Source: Paenibacillus donghaensis
GTDB taxonomy: Bacteria > Bacillota > Bacilli > Paenibacillales > Paenibacillaceae
Direction of reading: 5' to 3'
Assembly: GCF_002192415.1 (NCBI RefSeq)
Contig: NZ_CP021780.1
Coordinates: 3,534,001 to 3,598,000, forward strand
Length of the DNA stretch: 64,000 nucleotides
Shown here: piece after piece, positions 53,500-62,546 of the stretch
How positions within the stretch are numbered: the first letter of the stretch is position 1
Layout of the letters: every line of letters begins with the position of its first letter
The notes under the pieces: generated by a model
Database searches by the model: none
Told to the model about the DNA's origin: nothing
The model's input: only the letters and a program-made list of their open reading frames with translations
Program-made: the position numbers and the translations under genes

Positions 53500-55251
53500 T
53501 TATTCGTTGATAACCGGAAAGGTCAGCGTGATAGAGGTTCCGATATACTCTCTGCTGCTGACGGACAGGCCGAATTCCTCCCCGAAGCTGGAGCGGATCC
53601 GCTCGTGCACATTTTTCAGCCCCACATTCTTGCTGGGCGCTTCGGCATTGTCCAGGATACTGTTGATACGGGCGAGATTGTCCCTATTCATCCCGATGCC
53701 ATCATCATAGATGGTGACCGCCAGCACCTGATCTCTTCGTTCGATTGTAATGCCTACCGTACCTTTCCCTTGTTGGCGAAGACCATGCTGGACGGCATTC
53801 TCTACAATCGGCTGCAGCGACAGCTTCAGAATCGGCCATTCCATATTAATATTCGGGGCAATATCCAGCTTCAGCTCGAACCGGTTCTCATAGCGGACGG
53901 AAATAATATAGAAATAATTCTGCAGATGCGCAAGCTCGCTGGCAATGCTTACTCGTTCTTCGCCGTAATCGATGACATACTTCAGCTCATTGGACAAGGC
54001 GAGAATCATATCCGCTACTTCCCCCGCTTCCTTGTCCACGGCGTTCATCCGGATCACTTCAAGCGTATTATACAAATAGTGGGGGCGGATCTGGCTCTTC
54101 AGCGCGCTCAGTTCGGTTTGCTTCTGCTTGATCTGGGCCACATAAGCTTCATCAATATAGATCCGAAGACGCTCTACCATCCGGTTGAACCCGTGGGCCA
54201 GCCTGCCCATCTCATCGTTGCTGTTCACCGTAAGCTGGATATCCAGCTTCCCTGACTCCACAACGGCCATCTGCTTAATCAGCTCCCGGATCGGAGCGGC
54301 AAGACGCCGTGAGAACCATGCCCCCATCACAATCATCACCAAAGCACAGATCATGATCGCAAGATATACCGTAGCCCGCGCAGACAGCAGCTGTTCAAAC
54401 AAGCTACCGCGATGAACCTTCGCAATGACCTGCCCGTTCAGAAAAGGGACTTTCTCGCTGAGCACAATCATTTCATCATTCTCCCGGAGCTTCGGTGTGA
54501 GGAGGCCGGCGGAGGCCGGTTGATTGCTGAAGTAAGTCCTGCCCTCCCCGTCCAGCAGATACAGCTCATCCTTTTCACCCAGGCTCAGTTCCCGGAAAAA
54601 CTGCTGAAACAAGGAAGTATCAATATCCAGAAAAAGGGTCCCTACCACCTTGGGCTCCTTGGTCACCCGCCCGGAGGTATCAATCAGGCTTCTGCCAATC
54701 GTAAACACCTGGCGTCCAGATCCATAGAAATAACTGTCCATGTGCGCAGGAAAGATAGCTACTTTTGATGGGTCCTCTGCCATCTTGGCCAGCCACTCCT
54801 CATCCGGGACCGTTTCACTGTTCAGCGACCGGTTGCCCCGCTCCTGATAATATATTTTGCCGTCCGAGCTGCGGATAAACTGCACACCCGAGATATACGG
54901 ATCGCTGAACAATACAGTTTTCAGGAAGGAATCAATCGGAATACTGTTGATCTGCTCCAGCACATTCACATTCTGCGTCTGATTCTGCGAATAGCTCTCA
55001 ATGAAACCCTCATAACGCCCCGTATACATCAACTTGGACACTTCATTGTACTGATTGAACGCTGAATTCAGATTATAGCTCATATAGAGCACCATCTGCT
55101 GCAAATTGCTGGTCGTATAACGCTCCACATAACCGGAGAAAGTCTTCACGGAAAAAAAACTGAGCGCCAGGAGCGGAATCAGTCCGACCAGCAGAAAGGA
55201 TACGGAAAATTTCACAAAAATACTCTTCGTTCTCCGCCCCCGGATCCGCAT
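53500..55251 (-). CDS. YesM-like sensor histidine kinase
   Basis: The 583-residue membrane kinase has two transmembrane helices (about 12-34 and 290-312) flanking an extracellular sensor domain, then a HAMP domain, a HisKA_7TM-like His_kinase segment (QIRPHYLYNTLE, phospho-His) and an ATPase domain (VENAVQHGL, DDGIGM). It would sense sugar directly or through the nearby binding proteins and phosphorylate the response regulator encoded just upstream. GGAGATG precedes the ATG. The next gene on the strand, SBP2, starts 14 bases after its stop. Confidence 0.92.
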   Translation of the reverse strand: MRIRGRRTKSIFVKFSVSFLLVGLIPLLALSFFSVKTFSGYVERYTTSNLQQMVLYMSYNLNSAFNQYNEVSKLMYTGRYEGFIESYSQNQTQNVNVLEQINSIPIDSFLKTVLFSDPYISGVQFIRSSDGKIYYQERGNRSLNSETVPDEEWLAKMAEDPSKVAIFPAHMDSYFYGSGRQVFTIGRSLIDTSGRVTKEPKVVGTLFLDIDTSLFQQFFRELSLGEKDELYLLDGEGRTYFSNQPASAGLLTPKLRENDEMIVLSEKVPFLNGQVIAKVHRGSLFEQLLSARATVYLAIMICALVMIVMGAWFSRRLAAPIRELIKQMAVVESGKLDIQLTVNSNDEMGRLAHGFNRMVERLRIYIDEAYVAQIKQKQTELSALKSQIRPHYLYNTLEVIRMNAVDKEAGEVADMILALSNELKYVIDYGEERVSIASELAHLQNYFYIISVRYENRFELKLDIAPNINMEWPILKLSLQPIVENAVQHGLRQQGKGTVGITIERRDQVLAVTIYDDGIGMNRDNLARINSILDNAEAPSKNVGLKNVHERIRSSFGEEFGLSVSSREYIGTSITLTFPVINE

Positions 55252-55294
55252 GTGCCATCTCCTTTACTTTCTCTTTATAACATCCTCTGGCTGT

Positions 55295-56890
55295 TTAATT
55301 CTTAAAGGACTGTTTGTATTCCTGCGGCAGCTTGCCGAACTGCTTCTTGAACATATCGCTGAAATGCCGTGCGTTGTTGTAACCTACCCGGTCGGCAATT
55401 TCGTAGATCATCAGATCATTCTGCAGCAGCAGCTTGAGCGCATGATCCATTCTTACCTCTGTAACGTAATTCTTGAAATTCTGCCCGGTATGCTTCTTGA
55501 AGAAGCTGCTGAAATAATAGGGATTCATGTAAACCAGCGCGGCCATCGATTCCAGCGTGATATTCTCGGCAAAATGCGCCTCCACATAGCTTCTCACCTG
55601 CAGCAGCTGCGGCACTTCTTTGCCTGAGATTCTGCAGGTTAGTTGATTAAACATGTTATATAGCACGGCTTCAAACACCTGCTGCAGCGCAGCGAAAGTC
55701 GGAGCATCCGTAAGCTTCTCCAGCAGCGGCTTGTCCGGTGGATTCAGCAGTCCGGCATCCGAGCCGAAATCGGCCAAATCCTGCTCCAGCTGGATGATGG
55801 CATTGTACACATGGGAGACCGCCTGATTCCGGCTGCCTCCCGACAGAAGACGCACCGTTTCCAGCAGCTCTCCGGTCAAATGCCCAAGCCGCTCCCTGTC
55901 CAGTAATTTAAGCGCTTCCGATAAACCTGCTTGAATGAATGCAAGTCTGGACAACGGCACAGGCACCATCTCTTCGGCTGCATAGGGAATAACCCGGTTT
56001 AAGCCGGCAAAATATCTGGATTTGAGCGCCTTCAAAGCGGAGCGGTAGGACTCAGCCGCCTCTTCCATTCCACTCATGGGCTGGCCGATGCCAATCGATA
56101 CCTGCAGCTTCAGATAGCTGTTAATTTTCTGGTGCAGATCCTCCATCCATTGCAGGGGTTCATTGACATGCTCATGCTGGAGCAGAACCGCGAAGCGTTC
56201 TCCTTTGCGGAAAACATAGCCATTGCCGATTCCATCCACCGTTTCCTTGATGATGTTCGACAAGGCGAATTCCACCAGCTTGCGTTCACGTTCCTCCCAG
56301 CGAGAGGGCTGGTCGCTGTATTCATCCGTTTGTATTACACACACGCTGGCATATCGGGAAATGGCTGTATTGCCCATCAGGGCCAGCGCGGTGGCGGCGG
56401 CCTTGTTGCCGTCGGTCAACTGCTCCAGCTGTTCCTGGGCCGTCATGGACAGGCTCTTCCGCTCATAGGATTTGAGCATTTCCTTATTGCGTTCTTCTTC
56501 TGATTCCTGGCGGATCACCGCAACGGCGCGGGATACCACCTGCTCCAGCTGACCGGTGTTCACCGGCTTGACCAGATAATCCAGTGCCCCGTACTGCAGT
56601 GCCTGCCGGGCATATGCAAATTCCTGATAAGCGCTGATAAAGACAACCTTGATGGCTCGCCCGGAGTCATGAATATCACGGATAATATCTATACCGGAGA
56701 AACCCGGCATGCTGATGTCGCTGATGACAAGGTCGGGATTACAGCTGTCGATCATGGCCTTCAGTTCATAACCGTCGCACGCTTCCCCCACAATATCAAG
56801 TCCCAGGCTATCCCAGGAGATGAGCTTCTTGAGCCCGCGCAGGATGACCGGTTCATCATCCGCGAGCAGTACCCGGATGGTTCTGTTCAT
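55295..56890 (-). CDS. YesN-like response regulator with AraC-type output domain
   Basis: The 531-residue protein has a receiver domain (residues 1-120, phospho-acceptor Asp58 in LVISDISMP, Lys in DYLVKP), a long middle region (about 130-420) and a C-terminal AraC-type double helix-turn-helix (MAALVYMNPYYFSSFFKKHTG, IADRVGYNNARHFSDMFKKQ). GGAGGTGAGGTA precedes the ATG. It is the first gene of RR-HK-SBP2. Regulators of this family activate sugar importer genes such as the one downstream. Confidence 0.92.
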   Translation of the reverse strand: MNRTIRVLLADDEPVILRGLKKLISWDSLGLDIVGEACDGYELKAMIDSCNPDLVISDISMPGFSGIDIIRDIHDSGRAIKVVFISAYQEFAYARQALQYGALDYLVKPVNTGQLEQVVSRAVAVIRQESEEERNKEMLKSYERKSLSMTAQEQLEQLTDGNKAAATALALMGNTAISRYASVCVIQTDEYSDQPSRWEERERKLVEFALSNIIKETVDGIGNGYVFRKGERFAVLLQHEHVNEPLQWMEDLHQKINSYLKLQVSIGIGQPMSGMEEAAESYRSALKALKSRYFAGLNRVIPYAAEEMVPVPLSRLAFIQAGLSEALKLLDRERLGHLTGELLETVRLLSGGSRNQAVSHVYNAIIQLEQDLADFGSDAGLLNPPDKPLLEKLTDAPTFAALQQVFEAVLYNMFNQLTCRISGKEVPQLLQVRSYVEAHFAENITLESMAALVYMNPYYFSSFFKKHTGQNFKNYVTEVRMDHALKLLLQNDLMIYEIADRVGYNNARHFSDMFKKQFGKLPQEYKQSFKN

Positions 56891-57091
56891 TACCTCACCT
56901 CCGAATGTATGTCACCACGATAGAAGAGATTCATCCAGCTTAACTGTAACATGGCAGCCCCATTGGGCGAGTGAAGTTTTTTAAGATAGGAGAGCAGTTT
57001 TTTAAGATTCTTGCTGACCGGCTTCCTTATGAAGGTGGGATCAGCAAGCACACTCATGGTACAATACAACCAGAAATAGATCCCTGAAAAG

Positions 57092-57856
57092 TTGGTGACC
57101 TGCTTGATTTATCTCATTAAATTCATTTACAGCTTTGTGCTTCCGCCTGGAATCTTTGTTGTGCTGCTGCTGGGGATGGTGGTCTGGCTGTGGAAACACA
57201 ACCGCCGCCCGGCGCAAGTTCTGCTTGCTGTAACGCTGCTGCTCTATCTGTCGATGACTCCATTGGTCAGCGACACGCTGATCAGCAGTCTGGAACGGCA
57301 ATATACACAGCCTGCTGCCGTAGAAGGTGACGTTATTGTTGTACTGGGCGGGGGAGCCACCTCCGGCACCCCCGATCTGGACGGAGAGGGCAATCTGGGC
57401 GGTTCTGCAGCCAATCGGCTGCTGACTGCCGCGCGGTTGTATCGGCAGACCGGCCTGCCGATTCTGTTCTCCGGCGGCCAGGTGTATGCCGACAGCGGCA
57501 ATGAGGCCGATATTGCCCGGCGGCAGCTGATAGGCCTCGGCATCCCGGAGGAAGATGTTCTGGCCGAGAACCGTTCGCTCAATACGGCACAGAATGCCTC
57601 CAACACCGCTGGACTCATGGCAGAGCACGGCTTCGCCCGTCCCATACTAGTTACTTCCGGCTTCCATATGCCACGCAGCATGGCGCTGTTCAAGCGGGCC
57701 GGGCTGACGGCGCTGGCGTACCCGACCGACTATCAGGCCAGCCGCCCCATGTCGCTCTATGCCAACAAATTCACCCCGTTTGCCGGAGCGGTCTCGACTA
57801 CCGGGGTAGCGCTTAAGGAATATTTGGGACTGCTGGCCGTCAAGCTGAAGCCCTAG
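57092..57856 (+). CDS. YdcF/ElyC-family (DUF218) membrane protein
   Basis: The 254-residue protein has two N-terminal membrane helices (about 5-33 and 40-60) and an extracytoplasmic DUF218 domain with VIVVLGGGA, ILFSGGQ, ENRSLNTAQNA and VTSGFHMPRSMALF. The family includes ElyC and SanA, linked to cell-envelope integrity. The biochemical function is not settled. The start is TTG with only a weak site; a later TTG (57104) is possible. It is convergent with ybaK. Confidence 0.85.
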   Translation: MVTCLIYLIKFIYSFVLPPGIFVVLLLGMVVWLWKHNRRPAQVLLAVTLLLYLSMTPLVSDTLISSLERQYTQPAAVEGDVIVVLGGGATSGTPDLDGEGNLGGSAANRLLTAARLYRQTGLPILFSGGQVYADSGNEADIARRQLIGLGIPEEDVLAENRSLNTAQNASNTAGLMAEHGFARPILVTSGFHMPRSMALFKRAGLTALAYPTDYQASRPMSLYANKFTPFAGAVSTTGVALKEYLGLLAVKLKP

Positions 57857-57861
57857 AAACG

Positions 57862-58344
57862 CTACAATTGGATCAGATCGGTAAATTCAGCGGCCACCAC
57901 ACCGGCCAGCAGCTGCGGGGACAACTCCATTTGCAGGCCAATTCGGCCTGCACTGACCGCAATCTTCTCCAGCACCTCAGCACTGCTGTTTATGTAGGTC
58001 GGATACAGCTTCTTCATCCCTACCGGGGAGCAGCCTCCACGGATATAACCGGTCCATTTCTGCAGATCCTTGACCGGCAGCATTTCGATCTTTTTCTCAC
58101 CGGCCGCCCGCGCGGCCTTTTTGAGGTCCAGCTCCTCGCCGACGGGAATGACGAAGACATACAGCCGGTTGCCGCTATGTGCAACCAGCGTTTTGAATAC
58201 CGTCTCCGGCGGCAATCCGATTTTGTCCGCTACAGCCGTGCCATGAATCATTCCCTCCTCGTTGTCATAGCTGTGAACCGCATATGTTATACCTTGCGCA
58301 TCCAGAATACGCAGTGCATTGGTTTTGGTCACCTGCATCTTCAT
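57862..58344 (-). CDS. ybaK: YbaK-type aminoacyl-tRNA deacylase
   Basis: The 160-residue protein is a YbaK/ProX editing domain that hydrolyses mischarged tRNA (Cys-tRNA-Pro in YbaK). TKTNALRILDAQGI at the N-terminus and GYIRGGCSPVGMKK are family patterns. AAAGGAAG precedes ATG 58344. A longer frame upstream lacks a site. It is a separate cytosolic housekeeping gene. Confidence 0.9.
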   Translation of the reverse strand: MKMQVTKTNALRILDAQGITYAVHSYDNEEGMIHGTAVADKIGLPPETVFKTLVAHSGNRLYVFVIPVGEELDLKKAARAAGEKKIEMLPVKDLQKWTGYIRGGCSPVGMKKLYPTYINSSAEVLEKIAVSAGRIGLQMELSPQLLAGVVAAEFTDLIQL

Positions 58345-58439
58345 TCTTCCTTTCTTGATCAGGCTTGCCTGCATGTTGAATTTAAAAAGAGGCCCATGCC
58401 ATTAGCGGCTTGCTGGACCTCCCTCTTGTACCGCTCCAA

Positions 58440-58691
58440 TTAATCTCTGGGATAATTGACTTGCATAATATCCATAAAAGGAACCTTGGTAATCTCTTCA
58501 TTACGGGCTACATGCACTCTGCCGGTCCGCGAATCCATCTCGACAATCAGGCCACGCACCTCATCTTCTTTGCCCCACACGGTCAGCAGAATTTCCGAGC
58601 CTTCCTGCTTGGCCTCCACCAGCTGGTTGCCCAGCTCCTCAAGGACAAATTCATCTCTTGTCGGCCGTTTGGCCACCTTTGCTTTTGCCAC
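58440..58691 (-). CDS. YolD-like protein
   Basis: This 83-residue protein has a short basic N-terminus (AKAKVAKRPTRDEFVLEE) and an SH3-like region (GSEILLTVWGKEDEVRGLI, TKVPFMDIMQV) resembling YolD-family proteins. Members are often paired with Y-family DNA polymerases, but no polymerase gene is nearby here. The start is GTG 58691, after TGGAGGAATAGC. The function is unknown. Confidence 0.7.
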   Translation of the reverse strand: MAKAKVAKRPTRDEFVLEELGNQLVEAKQEGSEILLTVWGKEDEVRGLIVEMDSRTGRVHVARNEEITKVPFMDIMQVNYPRD

Positions 58692-58825
58692 GCTATTCCT
58701 CCAATAAGTCATTGCAAATTCATAAATGTTACGTATGAATGCTCTTATTTATTATAGCATGACCTGTCCTGCCCTGGCATCCATCAGGAAACATCTGTGT
58801 AGCATTGGCGCTAAAATTGTAAAAA

Positions 58826-58858
58826 AGTCCCCCGCCCAGGCAAGGCGAGGAACCCTCA
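58826..58858 (-). terminator. Intrinsic terminator of the 555-residue gene
   Basis: On the minus strand GGTTCCTCGCC pairs with GGCGGGGGAC (two G-T pairs), followed by TTTTTTAC. It lies about 12 bases after the stop of the gene at 58870. Confidence 0.7.
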
Positions 58859-58869
58859 GATGACTCCAA

Positions 58870-60537
58870 TTATACCGTATAATGTTCAAGCGTGATTGGC
58901 GTCCCGTCCAGCAACGCCTGCGGCTCATCCCCAGCCGAAGCAATCAGCTGCAGCGAGGCCCCATCGATGCTGTTATACGCCACTTGAAGTGTACCCACCG
59001 TCTCAAAGCGCGGCGCCTTGGCGCTCATCATCTCTGCGAATGACTCCAGCCCGGAAATTCCCTGTAGCATAGCTTCCTTCACGCCGAGCGCTTCCACCAC
59101 GACCCCGCCGGGCATGCCTGCTGCGGTTACTTCCGTATACCCTTCCCGGGCCTTCAGCCCATAGTCATGGGATAAGAAGATGGCAAAATACGCCTGGCCG
59201 GCAAGGCCATAAATCGCTCTATCCTGCTGCAGCCACGTTCCGGAAGGCAATACACCGATAATCGTATCTTCATCCCCCTGCGGCACCGGATACAACGCCA
59301 GCACAGCACTACGGTGGAAGAGCACCTCCGAGTAAGGACTCTGGTGACGCAGATCGCCAGGCCGCCAGCCTTCACCGGGATGGAAGAAAAACAGCTGGTT
59401 CGCGCCCTCCTGGCCAGTCAGCGGCAGCGAATACGCCCAGCGCAGCTGTTCGTTGTCGAATTCCTCCACACGCTCCCACATCCCGCCTGCTGCAAATTCC
59501 TCAGTAATATAGGCATAGGTGTGCAGCAGCGGCAGGGCAGCAGCGGTGCCGGGAACGATCTTCTGAGTAACCTTGGTCACCTCTGTCGGCACTTTGCGGT
59601 CAAGCGCGAGGGCGCGGACCTGTGCTGGCGCTTCGTAGAACAGGAAGCCGGCATATTCCGTGCGCGGGATGGCTGGCGGCAGCGGGAAGTCGCCAAACTG
59701 TACATAATCGTGCAGCGGGTTGCCGTCCGCAGGCACATCATGCGGCCAGCCTCTGGAATGAGGACCAACCCAGGCCCCTTTCAGATAGACGTCGGCCCGT
59801 TCCTCCCATAAATGATCCAGCATGGCGGCGAGTTCGGATTTCACCTCGGTATCCGTCTCCAGCTCCCAGGCACAGGTGAACGCCTGCACCCAATGCCAGA
59901 ACCACGGCAGGCTGCCATACTCCGGCATTCCGCTCTGTTTGATCTGCTTCAACGTCTCCTCCAGGCTCTGCTTACCGTCTTCCCGCAGCTCAGCATCCTC
60001 GAACATCTGCCCGAAGATCAACTTCGCTGCCGTATATTTAGCTTCATGATGCCCGAAGGTGGTCAGAGGCTTGCGGAAGAAATCGCTGCGGTAGATATGC
60101 CCCATTGCCGTATTCATCGCCACCCGCAGCCCTGCGTTAAATAAGGAATTATAACGCTTGCAGAAATAGGCAAGCAGGCTCCCCATGATCTCTACCGGCA
60201 GCTCATGCGGCTCCGCTTCCCGCGGCAGCGGGTTCAGTCCCAGGGGCCAATGCCCGTACAGTTTGGTTCCCGGCTGGCGGTTCTGCAGCAGCAGCGTTTC
60301 CTTAAGCACCGCCTCCGCTTTCTCTTTGGCGGCTGCCCTGTCAAACGGCAGAGCCAGTTCTTCGTCCACCGCTGCAGCAAACAGGTAAGAGGCATAATAG
60401 AAGTTGTTACGCACGTCATCATGGAACCACAGGCCGCTGTCAAGCAGCGGTCTCCGCTCAGCTTCCAGAGCCACTTTTTGCATAATCTCCAGCTGTCTTT
60501 CCTTATAAAAATCTCGTTCGTCCGTTAAATCTTCCAT
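58870..60537 (-). CDS. Uncharacterised 555-residue protein, probable glycan-active enzyme
   Basis: I do not recognise a named family. Residues about 1-330 are helical and Trp/His-rich (FHDDVRNNFYYASYLF, GHWPLGLNP, SLPWFWHWVQAF, HSRGWPHDVP), as in alpha/alpha-toroid hydrolases and lyases. The last 200 residues are beta-rich (NQLFFFHPGEGW, YGLAGQAYFAIF), as in heparinase-type or GH C-terminal sandwiches. There is no signal peptide. Start: ATG 60537, ten bases after GGAGGG. Its divergent neighbour is kduI, hinting at a role in unsaturated uronate or pectin metabolism. That is inference. Confidence 0.7.
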   Translation of the reverse strand: MEDLTDERDFYKERQLEIMQKVALEAERRPLLDSGLWFHDDVRNNFYYASYLFAAAVDEELALPFDRAAAKEKAEAVLKETLLLQNRQPGTKLYGHWPLGLNPLPREAEPHELPVEIMGSLLAYFCKRYNSLFNAGLRVAMNTAMGHIYRSDFFRKPLTTFGHHEAKYTAAKLIFGQMFEDAELREDGKQSLEETLKQIKQSGMPEYGSLPWFWHWVQAFTCAWELETDTEVKSELAAMLDHLWEERADVYLKGAWVGPHSRGWPHDVPADGNPLHDYVQFGDFPLPPAIPRTEYAGFLFYEAPAQVRALALDRKVPTEVTKVTQKIVPGTAAALPLLHTYAYITEEFAAGGMWERVEEFDNEQLRWAYSLPLTGQEGANQLFFFHPGEGWRPGDLRHQSPYSEVLFHRSAVLALYPVPQGDEDTIIGVLPSGTWLQQDRAIYGLAGQAYFAIFLSHDYGLKAREGYTEVTAAGMPGGVVVEALGVKEAMLQGISGLESFAEMMSAKAPRFETVGTLQVAYNSIDGASLQLIASAGDEPQALLDGTPITLEHYTV

Positions 60538-60754
60538 CACGTTTGTTCCCTCCATACCTCTTCATATAATTAATAATTAGAAAGCTTGCAGCACACTGCC
60601 GCAGGATGCTCCGGCGTTGCTTTTTAGGTCTATTGTGCACGCTTTCGGTTCATCTGGCAATCTTTTCACAACATAAATAAACTAAAATAAACGTACTAAA
60701 AAAGATTATCTCTTGCTAAATGAACCTAAATGAATTAAATTGTACATATACGAA

Positions 60755-60771
60755 CGTAAATATAGTTTACG
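60755..60771 (+). promoter_or_regulatory. Operator-like palindrome before kduI
   Basis: CGTAAA-TATAG-TTTACG is a perfect inverted repeat immediately before the kduI ribosome binding site. The preceding 100 bases contain several TAAACT/TAAACG words. It is a candidate site for the DeoR regulator encoded downstream. Confidence 0.45.
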
Positions 60772-60789
60772 AAGGAGATTGAATAGTCA

Positions 60790-61623
60790 ATGGAAAGACG
60801 TTTCGCATCCCACCCCAATGAGGTTAAGCAGTTTGACACTGAACGCCTGCGCAAGGAATTCCATATCCCAGTGATTTTTGCTCCGGATGAATTGAAGCTT
60901 GTATTGACGCACGAGGATCGGATGATTGTCGGCGGAGCTAATCCGGTAAACGGAGAGGTTGTATTGACAACCGACCTGAAAGAGCTGGGAGTCAGCTATT
61001 TCCTGGAACGCCGCGAGCTGGGCGTAATCAATGTCGGCGGCAAAGGTTCAGTTGTGGTCGATGGAACGGAATTTGAACTGGACAATAAAGAATGCCTGTA
61101 TGTGAGCCAAGGCTCCAAAGATGTAGTATTCAAGAGCGCCGATGCTGCAGCTCCAGCGAAGTTCTACCTGAATTCCGCACCTGCACACCAGGCTTACCCT
61201 ACTGCCAAAGCAACCCTGGAAACTTCCGAATCCGGTGCAATGGGCGGCAGCGAGAACTCCAATGAGCGTACAATTCACCGTTTCATCCACGCCAATGGCG
61301 TGCAGAGCGCACAGCTCGTCATGGGTATGACCCAGCTGAAACCAGGCAGCATGTGGAATACAATGCCATCCCATACCCACCCGCGCCGCATGGAAGCTTA
61401 TTTCTACTTTGATCTTCCAGACGATGCAATTGTGTTCCATCTGATGGGTCAGCCTACAGAAACCCGTCACATCGTAATGCACAACGAGCAAGCCGTAATT
61501 TCCCCAAGCTGGTCGATCCACAGCGGCGTTGGAACTCATAACTATACTTTCATCTGGAGTATGGCTGGCGACAACAAAAGATATGATGATATGGACCCCG
61601 TATCCATGAAAGAATTACAATAG
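60790..61623 (+). CDS. kduI: 5-dehydro-4-deoxy-D-glucuronate isomerase
   Basis: The 277-residue bicupin enzyme isomerises 4-deoxy-5-hexosulose uronate to 2,5-diketo-3-deoxygluconate. The metal site is visible in SHTHPRRMEAYFYF. AAGGAG lies 12 bases before the ATG. It is followed after 33 bases by a DeoR regulator and then kduD. Together they handle the unsaturated uronates released by GH88-type enzymes. Confidence 0.95.
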   Translation: MERRFASHPNEVKQFDTERLRKEFHIPVIFAPDELKLVLTHEDRMIVGGANPVNGEVVLTTDLKELGVSYFLERRELGVINVGGKGSVVVDGTEFELDNKECLYVSQGSKDVVFKSADAAAPAKFYLNSAPAHQAYPTAKATLETSESGAMGGSENSNERTIHRFIHANGVQSAQLVMGMTQLKPGSMWNTMPSHTHPRRMEAYFYFDLPDDAIVFHLMGQPTETRHIVMHNEQAVISPSWSIHSGVGTHNYTFIWSMAGDNKRYDDMDPVSMKELQ

Positions 61624-61656
61624 AGGGAAAACACTACGGAAAGCTGAGGCAGGCGG

Positions 61657-62412
61657 ATGAACCCGATACGACGGCATGAGATGATTATGGCAGTTTTGCT
61701 GAACCAAAAGGATGTTACTGTACATGAGCTGAGCGAGAAGCTTCAGGTCACCGGCAAAACCATCCGCGAGGATTTAAGCAAGCTGGAGGAGCAAGGGTTG
61801 ATACAGCGTGTACACGGCGGTGCCGTGCTGGCGCAGAGCGACCAATTCGGCATACTTCCCTCCAAGGACCCGCTGGACAAATATTCCGAAGAGAAAACGG
61901 AGATTGCCCTGCGCGCACTGTCGCATATTGTGCCTGATGATATCGTGGCTCTGGACGGCGGCAGCACCACGCTGGAGATTGCCCGCAGGCTGGCCAACAT
62001 GCCGCTTACGGTTATAACCAATGATGTTTATATCATCAGCGAGCTGGTCCCGAAGGATCATATCCGTCTGGTCGTCCCCGGCGGCTACCGCGTTCGCAAC
62101 ATGCTGGCCGGTCCCGAGGCGGTAGCGTATGTGAAGACTCTGAATATACAAAAAGCTTTTTTGTCGGCTACGGCTGTCAACATCGAGCAAGGCCTCTCCA
62201 TTTATACCGGAGATTTCATTGAATACAAGCAAGCGCTTGTCTCTACGGCAAGCCTAGTTTATGCGGTTGTCGACCACCACAAATTTGGCCAAACGGCGCT
62301 GCGCACCTTCGCTTCCCTCCAGGAAGTTGACGTGGTGCTGACGGACAAAGGGCTGTCTGCTGAGATTGTAGAGCAGTTTCGCGGTATCGGCGTGAACATT
62401 GAATGTGGCTAA
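61657..62412 (+). CDS. DeoR/GlpR family regulator of the kdu operon
   Basis: The 251-residue protein has a DeoR winged helix (EMIMAVLLNQKDVTVHELSE, VTGKTIREDLSKLE) and a sugar-phosphate-binding domain (DGGSTTLEIARRLANMP, VVDHHKFGQTALRTFA). It lies between kduI and kduD, suggesting it regulates them. The effector is probably a KDG-pathway intermediate (inference). The ATG follows GAGGCAGGCGG. Confidence 0.88.
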   Translation: MNPIRRHEMIMAVLLNQKDVTVHELSEKLQVTGKTIREDLSKLEEQGLIQRVHGGAVLAQSDQFGILPSKDPLDKYSEEKTEIALRALSHIVPDDIVALDGGSTTLEIARRLANMPLTVITNDVYIISELVPKDHIRLVVPGGYRVRNMLAGPEAVAYVKTLNIQKAFLSATAVNIEQGLSIYTGDFIEYKQALVSTASLVYAVVDHHKFGQTALRTFASLQEVDVVLTDKGLSAEIVEQFRGIGVNIECG

Positions 62413-62413
62413 G

Positions 62414-62513
62414 TAGAAACGGCTTCACCGTCCCTTTAGGGACGGTAACCGTTTCTGCGAGAAATAGAAGGATAACTTATAGTGTGCAACATATACATTT
62501 TTATATTTTAAAC
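62414..62513 (+). repeat. Dispersed stem-loop repeat family B, copy B5
   Basis: The outer stem is GAAACGG...CCGTTTC, the inner stem ACCGTCCCTTTAGGGACGGT, and the tail GAGAAATAGAAGGATAACTT...CAACATATACATTTTTATATTTT. It lies between the DeoR gene and kduD, inside the putative operon. Confidence 0.87.
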
Positions 62514-62546
62514 CTAATAACATCAACAATAAAGGGGTAATCAAAT

